DNA of 25,125 bases, taken from NCBI GenBank assembly GCA_023422695.1, contig JAFAGN010000109.1, positions 1 through 25,125 of the forward strand, read 5' to 3'. Source of the stretch: Pseudomonadota bacterium (GTDB lineage: Bacteria > Pseudomonadota > Alphaproteobacteria > Sphingomonadales > Sphingomonadaceae). Shown here piece by piece: positions 1 to 8,159 of this stretch. Every line of letters begins with the position of its first letter. Position 1 is the first letter of the stretch. The translations under genes were made by a program, and so were the position numbers. The notes beneath the pieces were generated by a model that saw nothing but the letters and a program-made list of their open reading frames with translations, was not told where the DNA came from and searched no databases.

Positions 1-99
1 ATCAGCCCCGACGAGATCAACGCACGCATGGCGAAGCTCGCCAAGCGACGGGCACAGGGAAGAGCCGCCTACACCGACGCTAAATCCCGCGACAGCTAA
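1..99 (+). CDS. C-terminal end of an unidentified protein (partial)
   Basis: An open frame enters from the left edge and ends at a TAA, leaving 32 residues rich in Lys, Arg, Ala and Asp (it opens ISPDEINARMAKLAKRR). The charged, helix-like composition fits a C-terminal tail, but I do not recognise the family, and the start and domains lie outside the window. The opposite strand is also partly open here, so this could be a chance frame. It points toward the convergent polysaccharide operon that ends at 305. Confidence 0.35.
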   Translation: MSPDEINARMAKLAKRRAQGRAAYTDAKSRDS

Positions 100-304
100 G
101 CGATGGCGGTTTCCTGACCACGCTTACCGATCAACGGCAGTTTCATGCCCTTTTCGACCGAAAGAAGCTGTGTACGGTCAACGACACCGTGACCGCTGAT
201 CTGAGCCCATCATCGAAAAAGCCCGGCCGGCGCGGAAGCAAAGGAGCATAACGCCGCAACCGCATTTGCCGACGCTGCAGATGCCCAAAAATCGGCCTGC
301 TCGT
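100..304. other. Intergenic stretch between convergent genes
   Basis: About 205 bases lie between the partial left-edge frame and the end of the minus-strand polysaccharide operon. No convincing gene or tRNA is visible. On the minus strand, a GC-rich segment containing CCGGCCGG is followed by five T residues (about 217-233), which could act as a weak terminator for the operon, but the stem is short. A minus-strand frame from 209 down to a stop at 96 reads like protein (LLSVEKGMKLPLIGKRG) but has no upstream start codon. It may be a relic or chance. Confidence 0.4.
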
Positions 305-1573
305 TCACTTCGCCGAAGCGGCGTCGCTCAAAGCTAGGTGACCGACGATCAAACTGGCCGGAGCCGTCCCGATGCCGCCAGCGATGCGCATGTCCAGCCG
401 CACCACATCGCAACTCGCGGGCAACGGCATGCTTAGTGTCCTGTTCAGCGGCACCGACGCGTTCAGTAGGTTGATCGACGTTACCTGCACGCCCTTCGCC
501 TTGCCGGCAACGCAGGTCGCAACCCAAGTGGCGGCGCTTTGCAGATTAGCCGAGCGATCATGAATCCGCCAGCGTAAATGCGACCCCGATTTTGGTGAGA
601 TCAGCTTTGAAGCTGCCATACCAACGGTGCCGGATCCGCCGTAAAACTCCAGTGCATTCCCGCTATTGCCGAGATTGACGAGGCTCGCGCCAAAAGCATC
701 ATTAGCGAACGACCAAATGAACGGCGGATAGCCGGTGTCGAGTTTGCCGTCGATAACTCCGCTGACGTTGCCGAGCGCCGCGGTCTTCCCATGCGGCAGC
801 AAGGGATAAAGCCGCATCGCCACGTCCTGCGCGCCTTCGTCTACCAGCCGGCTCACCAGCTTGGCATAAATCGGCTCCAGCTCGGCGGTGCTTGGCGCCT
901 TCGCCCCATTTTCGATGAGCAGGCGCCCTATTGGCTCGGCCTTGGGCAACGTGTCGACCGCGGTGCGCAGCAGGTCGGGGTACCACGGGTTGGCTTGTCC
1001 GACATAACGCTGCAGGTACCGGCGCCCATCCGGCGCCACCATAACCGCCGCAAGGCGCGGCAAAATTTCCGCGCCTGCCGCCGGCTCAGACCGGATGATC
1101 AGGTCATAATGGCCCAGCCCCTGGGCAATCTGCGAACGGCGGAACGAATCTTCGGCAAGCCACAACTGCACCGCAGCATCTCGCCGGGTAACCTGCGCCG
1201 CCCGCGCCATAACCCGACGGGCTGCCCTCAGATTCTTTTGGGCTTCATATCCCCTGCCGACCATCCATAGCGAGCGCGACGACAGCGGAGCATAGCTAAG
1301 TCCGCCGCGTCCAGATGCGACCAATCGGTCCGCGTCCAGCCTTTTGCCTTTATCCAACAGTTCAACAGCGAGCATGTTCTGCCCGCTTCGCCAGGCAAAG
1401 AAACTGCCACCAAGCGGTCGGAAGCCGTCAATACGAATACCCGTCGATGCCGCCGTCTGTGAGAACGACAACACCGCGAGAACGAAAGCGGCAAGCAGCG
1501 ACAAGAAGAGCTTCGGAGTCAGCTTGAGCGGTGCAGTCGCTGCCCCCGGACGCCGACGATCCATAACAGGCAT
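305..1573 (-). CDS. Uncharacterised membrane-anchored periplasmic protein of the polysaccharide operon
   Basis: This 422-residue protein has an Arg/Pro-rich N-terminus and one hydrophobic segment (about 20-40) that would act as a signal anchor or uncleaved signal, placing the rest in the periplasm. Residues about 65-260 are helical and TPR-like, with a Leu/Ala spacing around 95-165. Residues about 280-415 look like a beta-rich globular domain with the only two cysteines, C354 and C388, which could form a disulfide. Its ATG shares one base with the TGA of the upstream tyrosine kinase gene, so translation is probably coupled; a second ATG three codons later is possible. Position suggests a role in polysaccharide assembly or surface attachment, and the C-terminal domain could bind sugar, but this is inference. 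I cannot assign a family. Confidence 0.8.
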   Translation of the reverse strand: MPVMDRRRPGAATAPLKLTPKLFLSLLAAFVLAVLSFSQTAASTGIRIDGFRPLGGSFFAWRSGQNMLAVELLDKGKRLDADRLVASGRGGLSYAPLSSRSLWMVGRGYEAQKNLRAARRVMARAAQVTRRDAAVQLWLAEDSFRRSQIAQGLGHYDLIIRSEPAAGAEILPRLAAVMVAPDGRRYLQRYVGQANPWYPDLLRTAVDTLPKAEPIGRLLIENGAKAPSTAELEPIYAKLVSRLVDEGAQDVAMRLYPLLPHGKTAALGNVSGVIDGKLDTGYPPFIWSFANDAFGASLVNLGNSGNALEFYGGSGTVGMAASKLISPKSGSHLRWRIHDRSANLQSAATWVATCVAGKAKGVQVTSINLLNASVPLNRTLSMPLPASCDVVRLDMRIAGGIGTAPASLIVGHLALSDAASAK

Positions 1574-3792
1574 CAGTCTCGGGCCTCGTCGGCCGCGCCC
1601 CGGTCGCTGCCATAGCCATATCCGTAGCCGTAGCCGTAGCCGTAGCCCGATTGCTTAGCCTGATATTTGGTGAGCAGCGCGCCGAGGAGATGAGCACGCG
1701 AATCGCGAAGACGCTGGATTGCCGACTGCGACGCGCGGACCGCTGTTCGGTCGGCTTCAATGACGTACACCACGCCCTCGACAACATTCGCGATCAACGG
1801 CGCGTCAGACAGGCCCAGCATCGGCGGACTGTCAAGAATGACATGGTCGAACTTAGTCGCAAGGTGCTCCACGAAAGCCGAGAGGCGTCCGCCGCTCAAC
1901 AGTTCTGATGCACTCGGCGGGGTCGGACCGGCTGCAATGAACGACACATTGTGGCTGCCGGTTTCCTGGACCAGTTCCTGCCAGTTGTCATCGCCAGCAA
2001 GGAAGTTGGAAACGCCACGAGTGTTCTTCAGGCCAAGCCGCGATGCAAGGATCGGTCGACGCATGTCGACATCGACCAGCACCACGGAGCCCGATGTTCG
2101 ACCGAGCACGCGTGCCAGCGAGTAGGCCGAGGTCGATTTCCCCTCCGCTGGCGAGGTGCTGGTGAGCGCAAATGTCTTGGGCACGCCATGATGCGTCGTG
2201 AAGCTCAAATTCGTCCGTACGGTCATATACGCCTCCGACAGGATCGATTTCGGATCGTCCATATTTTCGAGGGCATCTTCGTCGACGGATGGAATGGCGC
2301 CCAACAGCGGCACGTCGAGCTTGGTAACTACCTGGCTAGGCTCACGAATGCTTTCATCGAGATTTTCGAGCACAAAGATCGCAACCGCGGCAAGTCCGAC
2401 ACCGGCAAGAAGCGCCATCAACAGATTGATGAACAACTTGGGCGACGAAGGCTTTTCAGGCATCGGCGCTGGATCGACGACGGAGATATTATTCGTACCG
2501 ACACCAGCAACGCCGATTTCCTTATAGCGCTGGAGCAGCGAGTCATAAAGCTGGCGGTTGGTATCCACTTCTCGCTGATAGATATTATACTGGATGCTCG
2601 AACGGCTTTCAGTATCGAACTTCTGTAGGAGGTCATCGACGCGCGCGCGCAACTCGTTTTCACGACGTGAGGCCGCATCGAAGTCGGCGACATATGCATC
2701 GCGCACGCGCTTCTCTTCCGACGCAATCGCGCGATCAAGTGCCGCAACCTGTTGTTGCGCCGCTTGGGCTTCGGGATATTGCGGGTCGTAATGGACCAGC
2801 AGATCCTGATATTTGGCGGCTGCTTGGGCGCGTTGTTCGCGGATACTTCCCAGCGACTGGTTTTGTATTCCAAGCAGCGTGCCACCCGCCGACCGCGCAG
2901 CGCGCAACCGAGCTTCGGCCTGGGTGCGCTCCGCCGTCGCTTCGATGAGCACTCGGTTTAGTTGCTCGAGATTGCTTGATGCCAGCGTCTGGTTGGTCTG
3001 CGTCCGGCCACCATTGCTCTGCGTTTCGGATATGCGAACGATGCCCTGCCTGGCCGCATAATTCACAAGATCACGCTCGGATGTTTCGAGTCGTTCGCGC
3101 AGTCCCTGCAATCGGCTTTCGAGATAGACGCGCGCATCGGCGGTTGACGCAAGACGACGGTCCATGCTCTGCAGGGCGAACTCGCTCACCCATGTTTTCG
3201 CAACGAGCTGCGAAATTTCAGGCGACGAGCTTGTGTAGCTCACATCGATCAGCGCCGAGCCGCGAAGCGGCGAAATTGAGAGGTTCTCGGTGAGCAAATC
3301 GACCGCTTGCCGCTGCCGCTCGCGCATATTGCTGACCGAAGTCGTTGTCGCACTACCACTACCCGACAGAAAGCCTTCGCCCTTTGGTGTCGCACCATGC
3401 GCGTCGAAAAAGCTTTTGTTCGTCGCCAGCCGCAGCCGACGCTCTACGCGCTCGGCCAGCGAGCGGGCGTTAAGCAACGAATATTGCGTGAGGTAGAATT
3501 CCTGATTGGGCGTACTGTCTTCGCGCTGCAATCCTTCGACGTTGGTCACGTTCGCCTGCTCACGCGCGATTTCGATCCGCGATGTCGCGGTATATTGCGG
3601 CGTCATCAGCAACGTCAGGATCGTGCCAATGACGATCGTCACCGCCACGATCGCGCCCGCCAGCCAGATGTGCCGCTTGAGCGCGTTCCAATACTCAAGC
3701 AGAGCCGGCGGCGACCAGGATTGCTTAGCGGCTACATCGGCGCCCATCGGCTGCGCCGAAAATTGTACATTGGACATTAATTCAAAACTCAC
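1573..3792 (-). CDS. Wzc/ExoP-type polysaccharide co-polymerase with tyrosine autokinase domain
   Basis: This inner-membrane protein controls chain length and export of capsule or exopolysaccharide and carries a bacterial tyrosine kinase domain. Of 739 residues, the N-terminal Wzz part has a membrane helix at about 41-62, a long periplasmic coiled-coil region (about 275-400) and a second helix at about 452-475 preceded by a Pro-rich stretch. The cytoplasmic kinase has Walker A (PAEGKS, K552), Walker A' (VLVDVDMRRP, 571-580) and Walker B (VILDSPP, D654). The tail is six Gly-Tyr units (716-728), the expected autophosphorylation cluster. In the usual E-x2-R-x2-R oligomerisation motif the first Arg is Met (E520, M523, R526). 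The first codon is GTG (3790-3792); an in-frame ATG five codons later (3775-3777) is equally plausible, and neither has a good ribosome-binding site. It lies 17 bases after the export lipoprotein gene. Confidence 0.95.
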   Translation of the reverse strand: MSFELMSNVQFSAQPMGADVAAKQSWSPPALLEYWNALKRHIWLAGAIVAVTIVIGTILTLLMTPQYTATSRIEIAREQANVTNVEGLQREDSTPNQEFYLTQYSLLNARSLAERVERRLRLATNKSFFDAHGATPKGEGFLSGSGSATTTSVSNMRERQRQAVDLLTENLSISPLRGSALIDVSYTSSSPEISQLVAKTWVSEFALQSMDRRLASTADARVYLESRLQGLRERLETSERDLVNYAARQGIVRISETQSNGGRTQTNQTLASSNLEQLNRVLIEATAERTQAEARLRAARSAGGTLLGIQNQSLGSIREQRAQAAAKYQDLLVHYDPQYPEAQAAQQQVAALDRAIASEEKRVRDAYVADFDAASRRENELRARVDDLLQKFDTESRSSIQYNIYQREVDTNRQLYDSLLQRYKEIGVAGVGTNNISVVDPAPMPEKPSSPKLFINLLMALLAGVGLAAVAIFVLENLDESIREPSQVVTKLDVPLLGAIPSVDEDALENMDDPKSILSEAYMTVRTNLSFTTHHGVPKTFALTSTSPAEGKSTSAYSLARVLGRTSGSVVLVDVDMRRPILASRLGLKNTRGVSNFLAGDDNWQELVQETGSHNVSFIAAGPTPPSASELLSGGRLSAFVEHLATKFDHVILDSPPMLGLSDAPLIANVVEGVVYVIEADRTAVRASQSAIQRLRDSRAHLLGALLTKYQAKQSGYGYGYGYGYGYGSDRGAADEARD
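1609..1647 (-). repeat. In-frame hexanucleotide repeat coding Gly-Tyr units
   Basis: On the coding strand the unit GGCTAC is repeated four times in perfect tandem (1624-1647), followed by the variant units GGATAT and GGCTAT and a final GGC. It encodes six consecutive Gly-Tyr pairs in the kinase tail. Because the unit is six bases, slippage would add or remove one tyrosine without breaking the reading frame. Confidence 0.9.
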
Positions 3793-3809
3793 AGAAGCCG
3801 GAACGCGGA

Positions 3810-4577
3810 TTAACGATTATCGAGGACTGCAACCAGCGGAGAGACAAGAAGCGGAGCGATCGTGACGAGTTGCTGCATCAAGCGGCGGGACGGCGAGTCT
3901 CCGACCACCACGACGTCGTCCGGGTAGAGGATCGGGTCCGAATATGCGCCGCGACGTATGGCGGAAAGGTCATAGAGCGCGATCATCTGGCGGCCATTGA
4001 CGGTGCGGTGGATAACGACCTCGCGCAGCTTCGCGAAATCGGTAGCGCCTTTTGCCGCAGCGACGCCGCGCATCAATGTCATGCCACCGACCATCGGATA
4101 ATTGCCTGGCTGTTCAACTTCGCCGTCAATCGTCACGAACCGGCTGACCGATTCCTCAAGGTTCACCGCGACGCGCGGGTTACGAATATGGCCAGTGCGC
4201 AATTGCTGCGTCACGCGGTCGGTCGCTTCGGCGATCGTCAGGTTGTTCAATTCGACGACGCCCGCGACCGGCAAGGTAATCGTTCCCGATCCATCCGCGG
4301 TAACTCGCCGATCGGACAATTGTTCGATACCGAGTACGTCTATGATCAACTTGTCATAAGCGCCTATACGATAGAGATAGACTTGTGCGTTGCCGACTTC
4401 GCCTTGCGGCCCCGGCAACTCGCGCGCTTCGACGCGCGTCACAGTCGCCCCGCCAAGGCCGCCCTTTGCCAGGCCGTTGGCGCAGCCTGCTGCCGTCATC
4501 GACGCCAACGCGACCGCACAGATCAGCGCAAATTTGCCACTCTTATTGAACTCGGAACGCCGCATAAACCTCTTCAT
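3810..4577 (-). CDS. Wza-type outer-membrane polysaccharide export lipoprotein
   Basis: This is a predicted periplasmic/outer-membrane channel component that passes polysaccharide to the cell surface together with the Wzc-type partner encoded next. The 255 residues begin with a lipoprotein signal (hydrophobic 16-30) ending in a lipobox-like AAGC with C32 as the lipidated residue. Residues about 70-145 match the poly-export (Wza) domain (YDKLIIDVLG, DGSGTITLPVAG), and about 150-230 match one SLBB domain (VEQPGNYPMVGGMTLMRGVA). At 255 residues it is shorter than E. coli Wza and has a single SLBB unit. The last 25 residues (LMQQLVTIAPLLVSPLVAVL) could form the amphipathic membrane helix. Its ATG overlaps the TGA of the upstream polymerase gene in an ATGA arrangement, suggesting coupled translation. 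Confidence 0.93.
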   Translation of the reverse strand: MKRFMRRSEFNKSGKFALICAVALASMTAAGCANGLAKGGLGGATVTRVEARELPGPQGEVGNAQVYLYRIGAYDKLIIDVLGIEQLSDRRVTADGSGTITLPVAGVVELNNLTIAEATDRVTQQLRTGHIRNPRVAVNLEESVSRFVTIDGEVEQPGNYPMVGGMTLMRGVAAAKGATDFAKLREVVIHRTVNGRQMIALYDLSAIRRGAYSDPILYPDDVVVVGDSPSRRLMQQLVTIAPLLVSPLVAVLDNR

Positions 4578-5986
4578 TTCTGTTCAGCCCGACGGGCGTT
4601 TGAGCACCACGCCGCAGCAACTGCCGCTAACAGCATAAGCGAAGGAACGCGCAGCGGATAGTCAGCCGCGCTGTTGAGTGCAAGCATGACGATGATCGCT
4701 AGCCCAGCGCGACCGAGCACCTGTGCTTGGAACCCCGGCGCATCGCTCGTCATCGCCCGCAATTTGAACTGCGAACGCAGAGCCATAAAACCCAGCACTG
4801 CCGCCCATAGGATCAGTAACGCGCCCGGGATGCCAGCAGTCAGCAGCAATTCGACGAAATCATTATGCGCATGATTGAAATAGTTTGCGGTGATCAGGCG
4901 ATTGGGTTCGAATATCTGATAGGTTTCGACGAACGTCCCCAGCCCGCTGCCAAAGGGGAAAAAGCGCTCCACCGCGTCCATGATGACCGGCAATGCGATA
5001 ACGCGCAGTTCGCCCGCGGGATCGGTTTCGACAAGACGCCCCACCGCAGGGGTCCGCGCAGCCACTATGACGGCAAAGGCCACCAGCACGGCGACCAGGC
5101 CGAAACCAATCATGCGAGTTCGCACTTCGGTTTTCCGTTCGGCCGAGCGCAACTTCGCGACCGGCGACCGATACACCCACCAAGCCGAAGCGATCCCGAG
5201 CAGCCCAAGGATGATCCCTGCCCGCGATCCGGTCATCAAGATCAACGGAATCAGAAAGAGCCCGGCAGCAATTGCAATTGCTCGATGAAAGAACAATTGC
5301 TCGGGCTTGCCTTTGAACAACGACAGGTTGGCCGCAAGCAGCGGATACATGGCGGCCAGAAAAGCCGCCTGATGATTGCGGTTTGCGAACAGGCCGACGC
5401 CAAGGCCGTTGTTCGTGATGCGGTAGAAATAAAGCGGACCCTGCGCGGGTCCTATCGCCTGCAACATACCGATGATACCGCTTGTGAACCCCAGCGCAAG
5501 CAGCGCAAAAACCACGCGGCGATGTTTCGGCGCGTCGATCGAAAGTGCCAGAACAAGGGCTGCGAACGGCGCCCCGAGTGAGAAAAGCGCGTTCCACGTC
5601 CGCGCCTGCGCGAGCGACAAAGGTTGCCATGACAATGCTATCCCCGCGTCGCGATAAATGTCAACGACCAGATCTCGACCGGGAAGCGAGGTCCACAGCG
5701 CGGGCGGCAAAGGGATCAGATGCAGCACCGGCAGGGCGACGGCGGCCAGCGCGAATGTTAAAAGCGAGCGCCCGTTCCGCCAAGCCGTTGGCCAGCAGGC
5801 CGCAATCGCCAGCGCCAAAACAATCATCGACAGCGGGCGCCAGACCAGCAGCGAAATCAGATCGTCGCGCGCGCCGCCTGCCATCCAAAAGCCGGCGACG
5901 AGCAGACCGACCAAGCCCATTAAAGGCGAGCGCAAGAAGGAAGGCGTGACACTCGATTGCTGCGAAAACATACGGAGCTTCAGCAT
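4574..5986 (-). CDS. O-antigen ligase / polysaccharide polymerase family membrane protein (Wzy/WaaL superfamily)
   Basis: This 470-residue polytopic protein belongs to the Wzy_C superfamily, which polymerises or ligates lipid-linked sugar repeats on the periplasmic face of the inner membrane. It has about ten or more hydrophobic segments. Family signatures include the ANRNHQAAFLA segment (201-211), TGSRAG with R255, and a large periplasmic loop (about 311-376) ending in GSGLGTF (346-352) and HAHNDFVELL, which carries H372, H374 and D376. It starts 6 bases after the stop of the upstream dehydratase gene and overlaps the export lipoprotein gene by 4 bases, so it is inside the operon. Sequence alone does not separate polymerase from ligase; next to export and co-polymerase genes a polymerase role is favoured. 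Confidence 0.9.
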   Translation of the reverse strand: MLKLRMFSQQSSVTPSFLRSPLMGLVGLLVAGFWMAGGARDDLISLLVWRPLSMIVLALAIAACWPTAWRNGRSLLTFALAAVALPVLHLIPLPPALWTSLPGRDLVVDIYRDAGIALSWQPLSLAQARTWNALFSLGAPFAALVLALSIDAPKHRRVVFALLALGFTSGIIGMLQAIGPAQGPLYFYRITNNGLGVGLFANRNHQAAFLAAMYPLLAANLSLFKGKPEQLFFHRAIAIAAGLFLIPLILMTGSRAGIILGLLGIASAWWVYRSPVAKLRSAERKTEVRTRMIGFGLVAVLVAFAVIVAARTPAVGRLVETDPAGELRVIALPVIMDAVERFFPFGSGLGTFVETYQIFEPNRLITANYFNHAHNDFVELLLTAGIPGALLILWAAVLGFMALRSQFKLRAMTSDAPGFQAQVLGRAGLAIIVMLALNSAADYPLRVPSLMLLAAVAAAWCSNARRAEQK

Positions 5987-5992
5987 ATCTTT

Positions 5993-7972
5993 TTATTCAC
6001 CGCTCGATTGATTGATAACTGTGCAATCGCGAATCTGCGACGTATCACCGCCGTCGTTGGCTGCGGGGCTATAATCCGGAACCACTACTCGCACCAGCGC
6101 CATCGCGCCATCAACATCGCCAGCGTCCAGAGCCCGCGTCATCATCTCCAGCCAGGCCGACATTTCGGACCAGCTATGGCGCTTTTCCCTCGCCCGCATG
6201 ATCCGGCTATGATCGGTCGGTTCAGGATTGTCGCCGATCAACAGTTCTTCGTACATCTTTTCGCCGGGACGCAAGCCGATCTCTTCAATGACGATGTCGC
6301 CGTCCGGATTTTCATCATCGCGAACTGTACAGCCCGATAGCTGGACCATCGCGCGCGCCAGATCAATGATGCGGACCGGCCCGCCCATGTCGAGCACGAA
6401 AACTTCGCCACCCTTCGCCATCGCGCCGGCCTGCATCACCAACTGCGCAGCTTCAGGGATGGTCATGAAATACCGGGTGACGTCACGGTGGGTCAGCGTT
6501 ACCGGCCCGCCCGCATTGATCTGCGCCTGAAAGCGCGGGACGACCGAACCGCTCGAACTCAGCACGTTGCCGAAACGTACCGACGAAAAAACCGTGTTCG
6601 ATTCGCCTTCTGCCGCTCTGCCCTGCACAATGAGTTCGCAAAACCGCTTCGACGCCCCCATGATGTTCGTCGGCCGCACCGCCTTATCCGTACTGATCAG
6701 GATGAAGCGCGAGGCTCCCGCCCGCTCGGCGCTGATACAGCAGTTGTACGTCCCGATTATGTTGTTCCGAAGTCCGGATATCGGATTGGCTTCAACCAGC
6801 GGAACATGCTTGTAGGCTGCGGCGTGGAACACGGTCTGAGGCCGGTGGCGATCCATTACCCTTTGGACGGCGGCGGCATCCGACACATCGACGAGTTCGG
6901 GGACCAGCACGACACCGTCGGTCGCTAAACCACTGTCCTCCAACTCCGACAAGATATTATAGAGCGCGAATTCGGACTGTTCGACCAGTACGAGCGTACT
7001 GGGGCCACGCGCCACCACCTGCCGACAAAGTTCGGCGCCAATCGATCCTCCCGCGCCTGACACCAGGACAATCTTGCCCGCTATTGCGCCGCCAAGAAGC
7101 ATTTCATCAGGTGGGACCGGATCGCGGCCGAGCAAATCCTCTACGCGGACATCCTTCAAATCCTTGATCGACACCTCGCCGTCGATAATATTGCCCATGC
7201 TCGGCAGCGACCGAACCCGGACCGGATAGCTTTTCAGACTCTCGACGATTTCGCGCCGCCGCACCCGCGTCGTGCTCGGCAGGGCCAGCAGAATTTCGTC
7301 GATGCCCAACTCGCCGATATATCGGCCGACTTCGGCGCTCGAATGAATGATCAGGCCGTCGATCCGGTCGCCCGCCAGGCTGTAATCGTCATCGAAATAG
7401 CAGGTTAGAACTAGGTGCGCCTCGTGACGGAACGCCAGCCCGAGCTGCTGGCCCGCGCGCCCGGCGCCATAAATGGCGACCCGCTGCTGACGGCTACGAT
7501 GGATCAAGTGTAGAACGTCGACCAAAGCGTACCGAATCCCTATTCTACTCATCGCCAGCAGCATGAGCAAAATCATCGGTTGCAAGATGCCGATCGTTCG
7601 CGGGACGCCCTCGATTCCCAGAAGTGAAAATATCGTGAGCGTCAGGAGCGACAATAATAGGCATACCATCGCGATATCGACGATTGTTCGGCCGCCAGAT
7701 GACCGGATGATAGATCGATATATCCCCGACGAGGCAGCGACCAAGAACCAGGCAGGCAACACGATCGAGATAACCAATAGCACCGGCTCGCCAAACAGGT
7801 TCCATTCCCCAATTCGAATGGAAAAGGCCAACCAAATGGACAGGAGACACAGGATTGCGTCCATAATAAGCGCAATCAAACGCCGCAAAGGGCGCGGCAA
7901 ATCAGCCATCCGGCGTAAGATCGTAACAATTAACGCAAACGGCGACTGCGGAACTTGGGATTGAAATTTCAT
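5993..7972 (-). CDS. WbpM/CapD-type membrane-bound UDP-sugar 4,6-dehydratase
   Basis: This is a predicted UDP-GlcNAc (or similar) 4,6-dehydratase making the 4-keto-6-deoxy intermediate for 6-deoxy amino sugars of surface polysaccharide. From the ATG at 7972 it has 659 residues: four membrane helices (about 32-145), a Rossmann-like domain with GAGRAG (169-174), then the catalytic extended-SDR domain with GAGGSIG (306-312). The active-site region is STDKAVRPTNIMGASK (427-442), where the usual SDR Tyr of YxxxK is Met (M438, K442), as is typical of the long WbpM branch. The frame extends 15 codons upstream to a TTG, but that start would fall inside the palindrome at 8014-8030, so I prefer the ATG; M22 (7909) is another option. 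It is the first gene of the operon. Confidence 0.93.
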   Translation of the reverse strand: MKFQSQVPQSPFALIVTILRRMADLPRPLRRLIALIMDAILCLLSIWLAFSIRIGEWNLFGEPVLLVISIVLPAWFLVAASSGIYRSIIRSSGGRTIVDIAMVCLLLSLLTLTIFSLLGIEGVPRTIGILQPMILLMLLAMSRIGIRYALVDVLHLIHRSRQQRVAIYGAGRAGQQLGLAFRHEAHLVLTCYFDDDYSLAGDRIDGLIIHSSAEVGRYIGELGIDEILLALPSTTRVRRREIVESLKSYPVRVRSLPSMGNIIDGEVSIKDLKDVRVEDLLGRDPVPPDEMLLGGAIAGKIVLVSGAGGSIGAELCRQVVARGPSTLVLVEQSEFALYNILSELEDSGLATDGVVLVPELVDVSDAAAVQRVMDRHRPQTVFHAAAYKHVPLVEANPISGLRNNIIGTYNCCISAERAGASRFILISTDKAVRPTNIMGASKRFCELIVQGRAAEGESNTVFSSVRFGNVLSSSGSVVPRFQAQINAGGPVTLTHRDVTRYFMTIPEAAQLVMQAGAMAKGGEVFVLDMGGPVRIIDLARAMVQLSGCTVRDDENPDGDIVIEEIGLRPGEKMYEELLIGDNPEPTDHSRIMRAREKRHSWSEMSAWLEMMTRALDAGDVDGAMALVRVVVPDYSPAANDGGDTSQIRDCTVINQSSGE

Positions 7973-8013
7973 ATAGTCAGAAACTACTAAAACTCGGAAA
8001 ACGCGTTGGCAGA

Positions 8014-8030
8014 TCAATCAATTTGATTGA
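8014..8030. promoter_or_regulatory. Perfect 17-base palindrome upstream of the polysaccharide operon
   Basis: TCAATCAA, one T, then TTGATTGA: two perfect 8-base inverted arms around a single central base. It ends 41 bases before the preferred ATG of the dehydratase gene. An AT-rich perfect palindrome in a GC-rich genome, in the leader of an operon, looks like a binding site for a dimeric regulator. No second copy was noticed by eye in the window. Confidence 0.55.
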
Positions 8031-8084
8031 AGCCCCGCTTGCGACAAAAAGAACCAAATGCCGGACTCTACGGAACGCTCCCCT

Positions 8085-8111
8085 GTTATAGAGGCCGCGA
8101 ACGCGAGGCAA
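8085..8111 (-). promoter_or_regulatory. Possible sigma-70-type promoter of the polysaccharide operon
   Basis: On the minus strand, TATAAC (8090-8085) matches the -10 consensus at five of six bases, and TTGCCT (8111-8106) matches the -35 at four of six, with a short 15-base spacer. Transcription would start near 8078, putting the palindrome at 8014-8030 inside the leader. The 187-base gap 7973-8159 holds no gene. Weak evidence only. Confidence 0.3.
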
Positions 8112-8159
8112 TTGGATTTCTCCGGGATCCGGATCACCATTCCACAACGTCGTCGCGCT

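Noticed and set aside
8015..8017. TTG start for the dehydratase giving 15 extra residues
   Set aside because: The codon lies within the 17-base palindrome and lacks a ribosome-binding site; the ATG at 7972 is more plausible.
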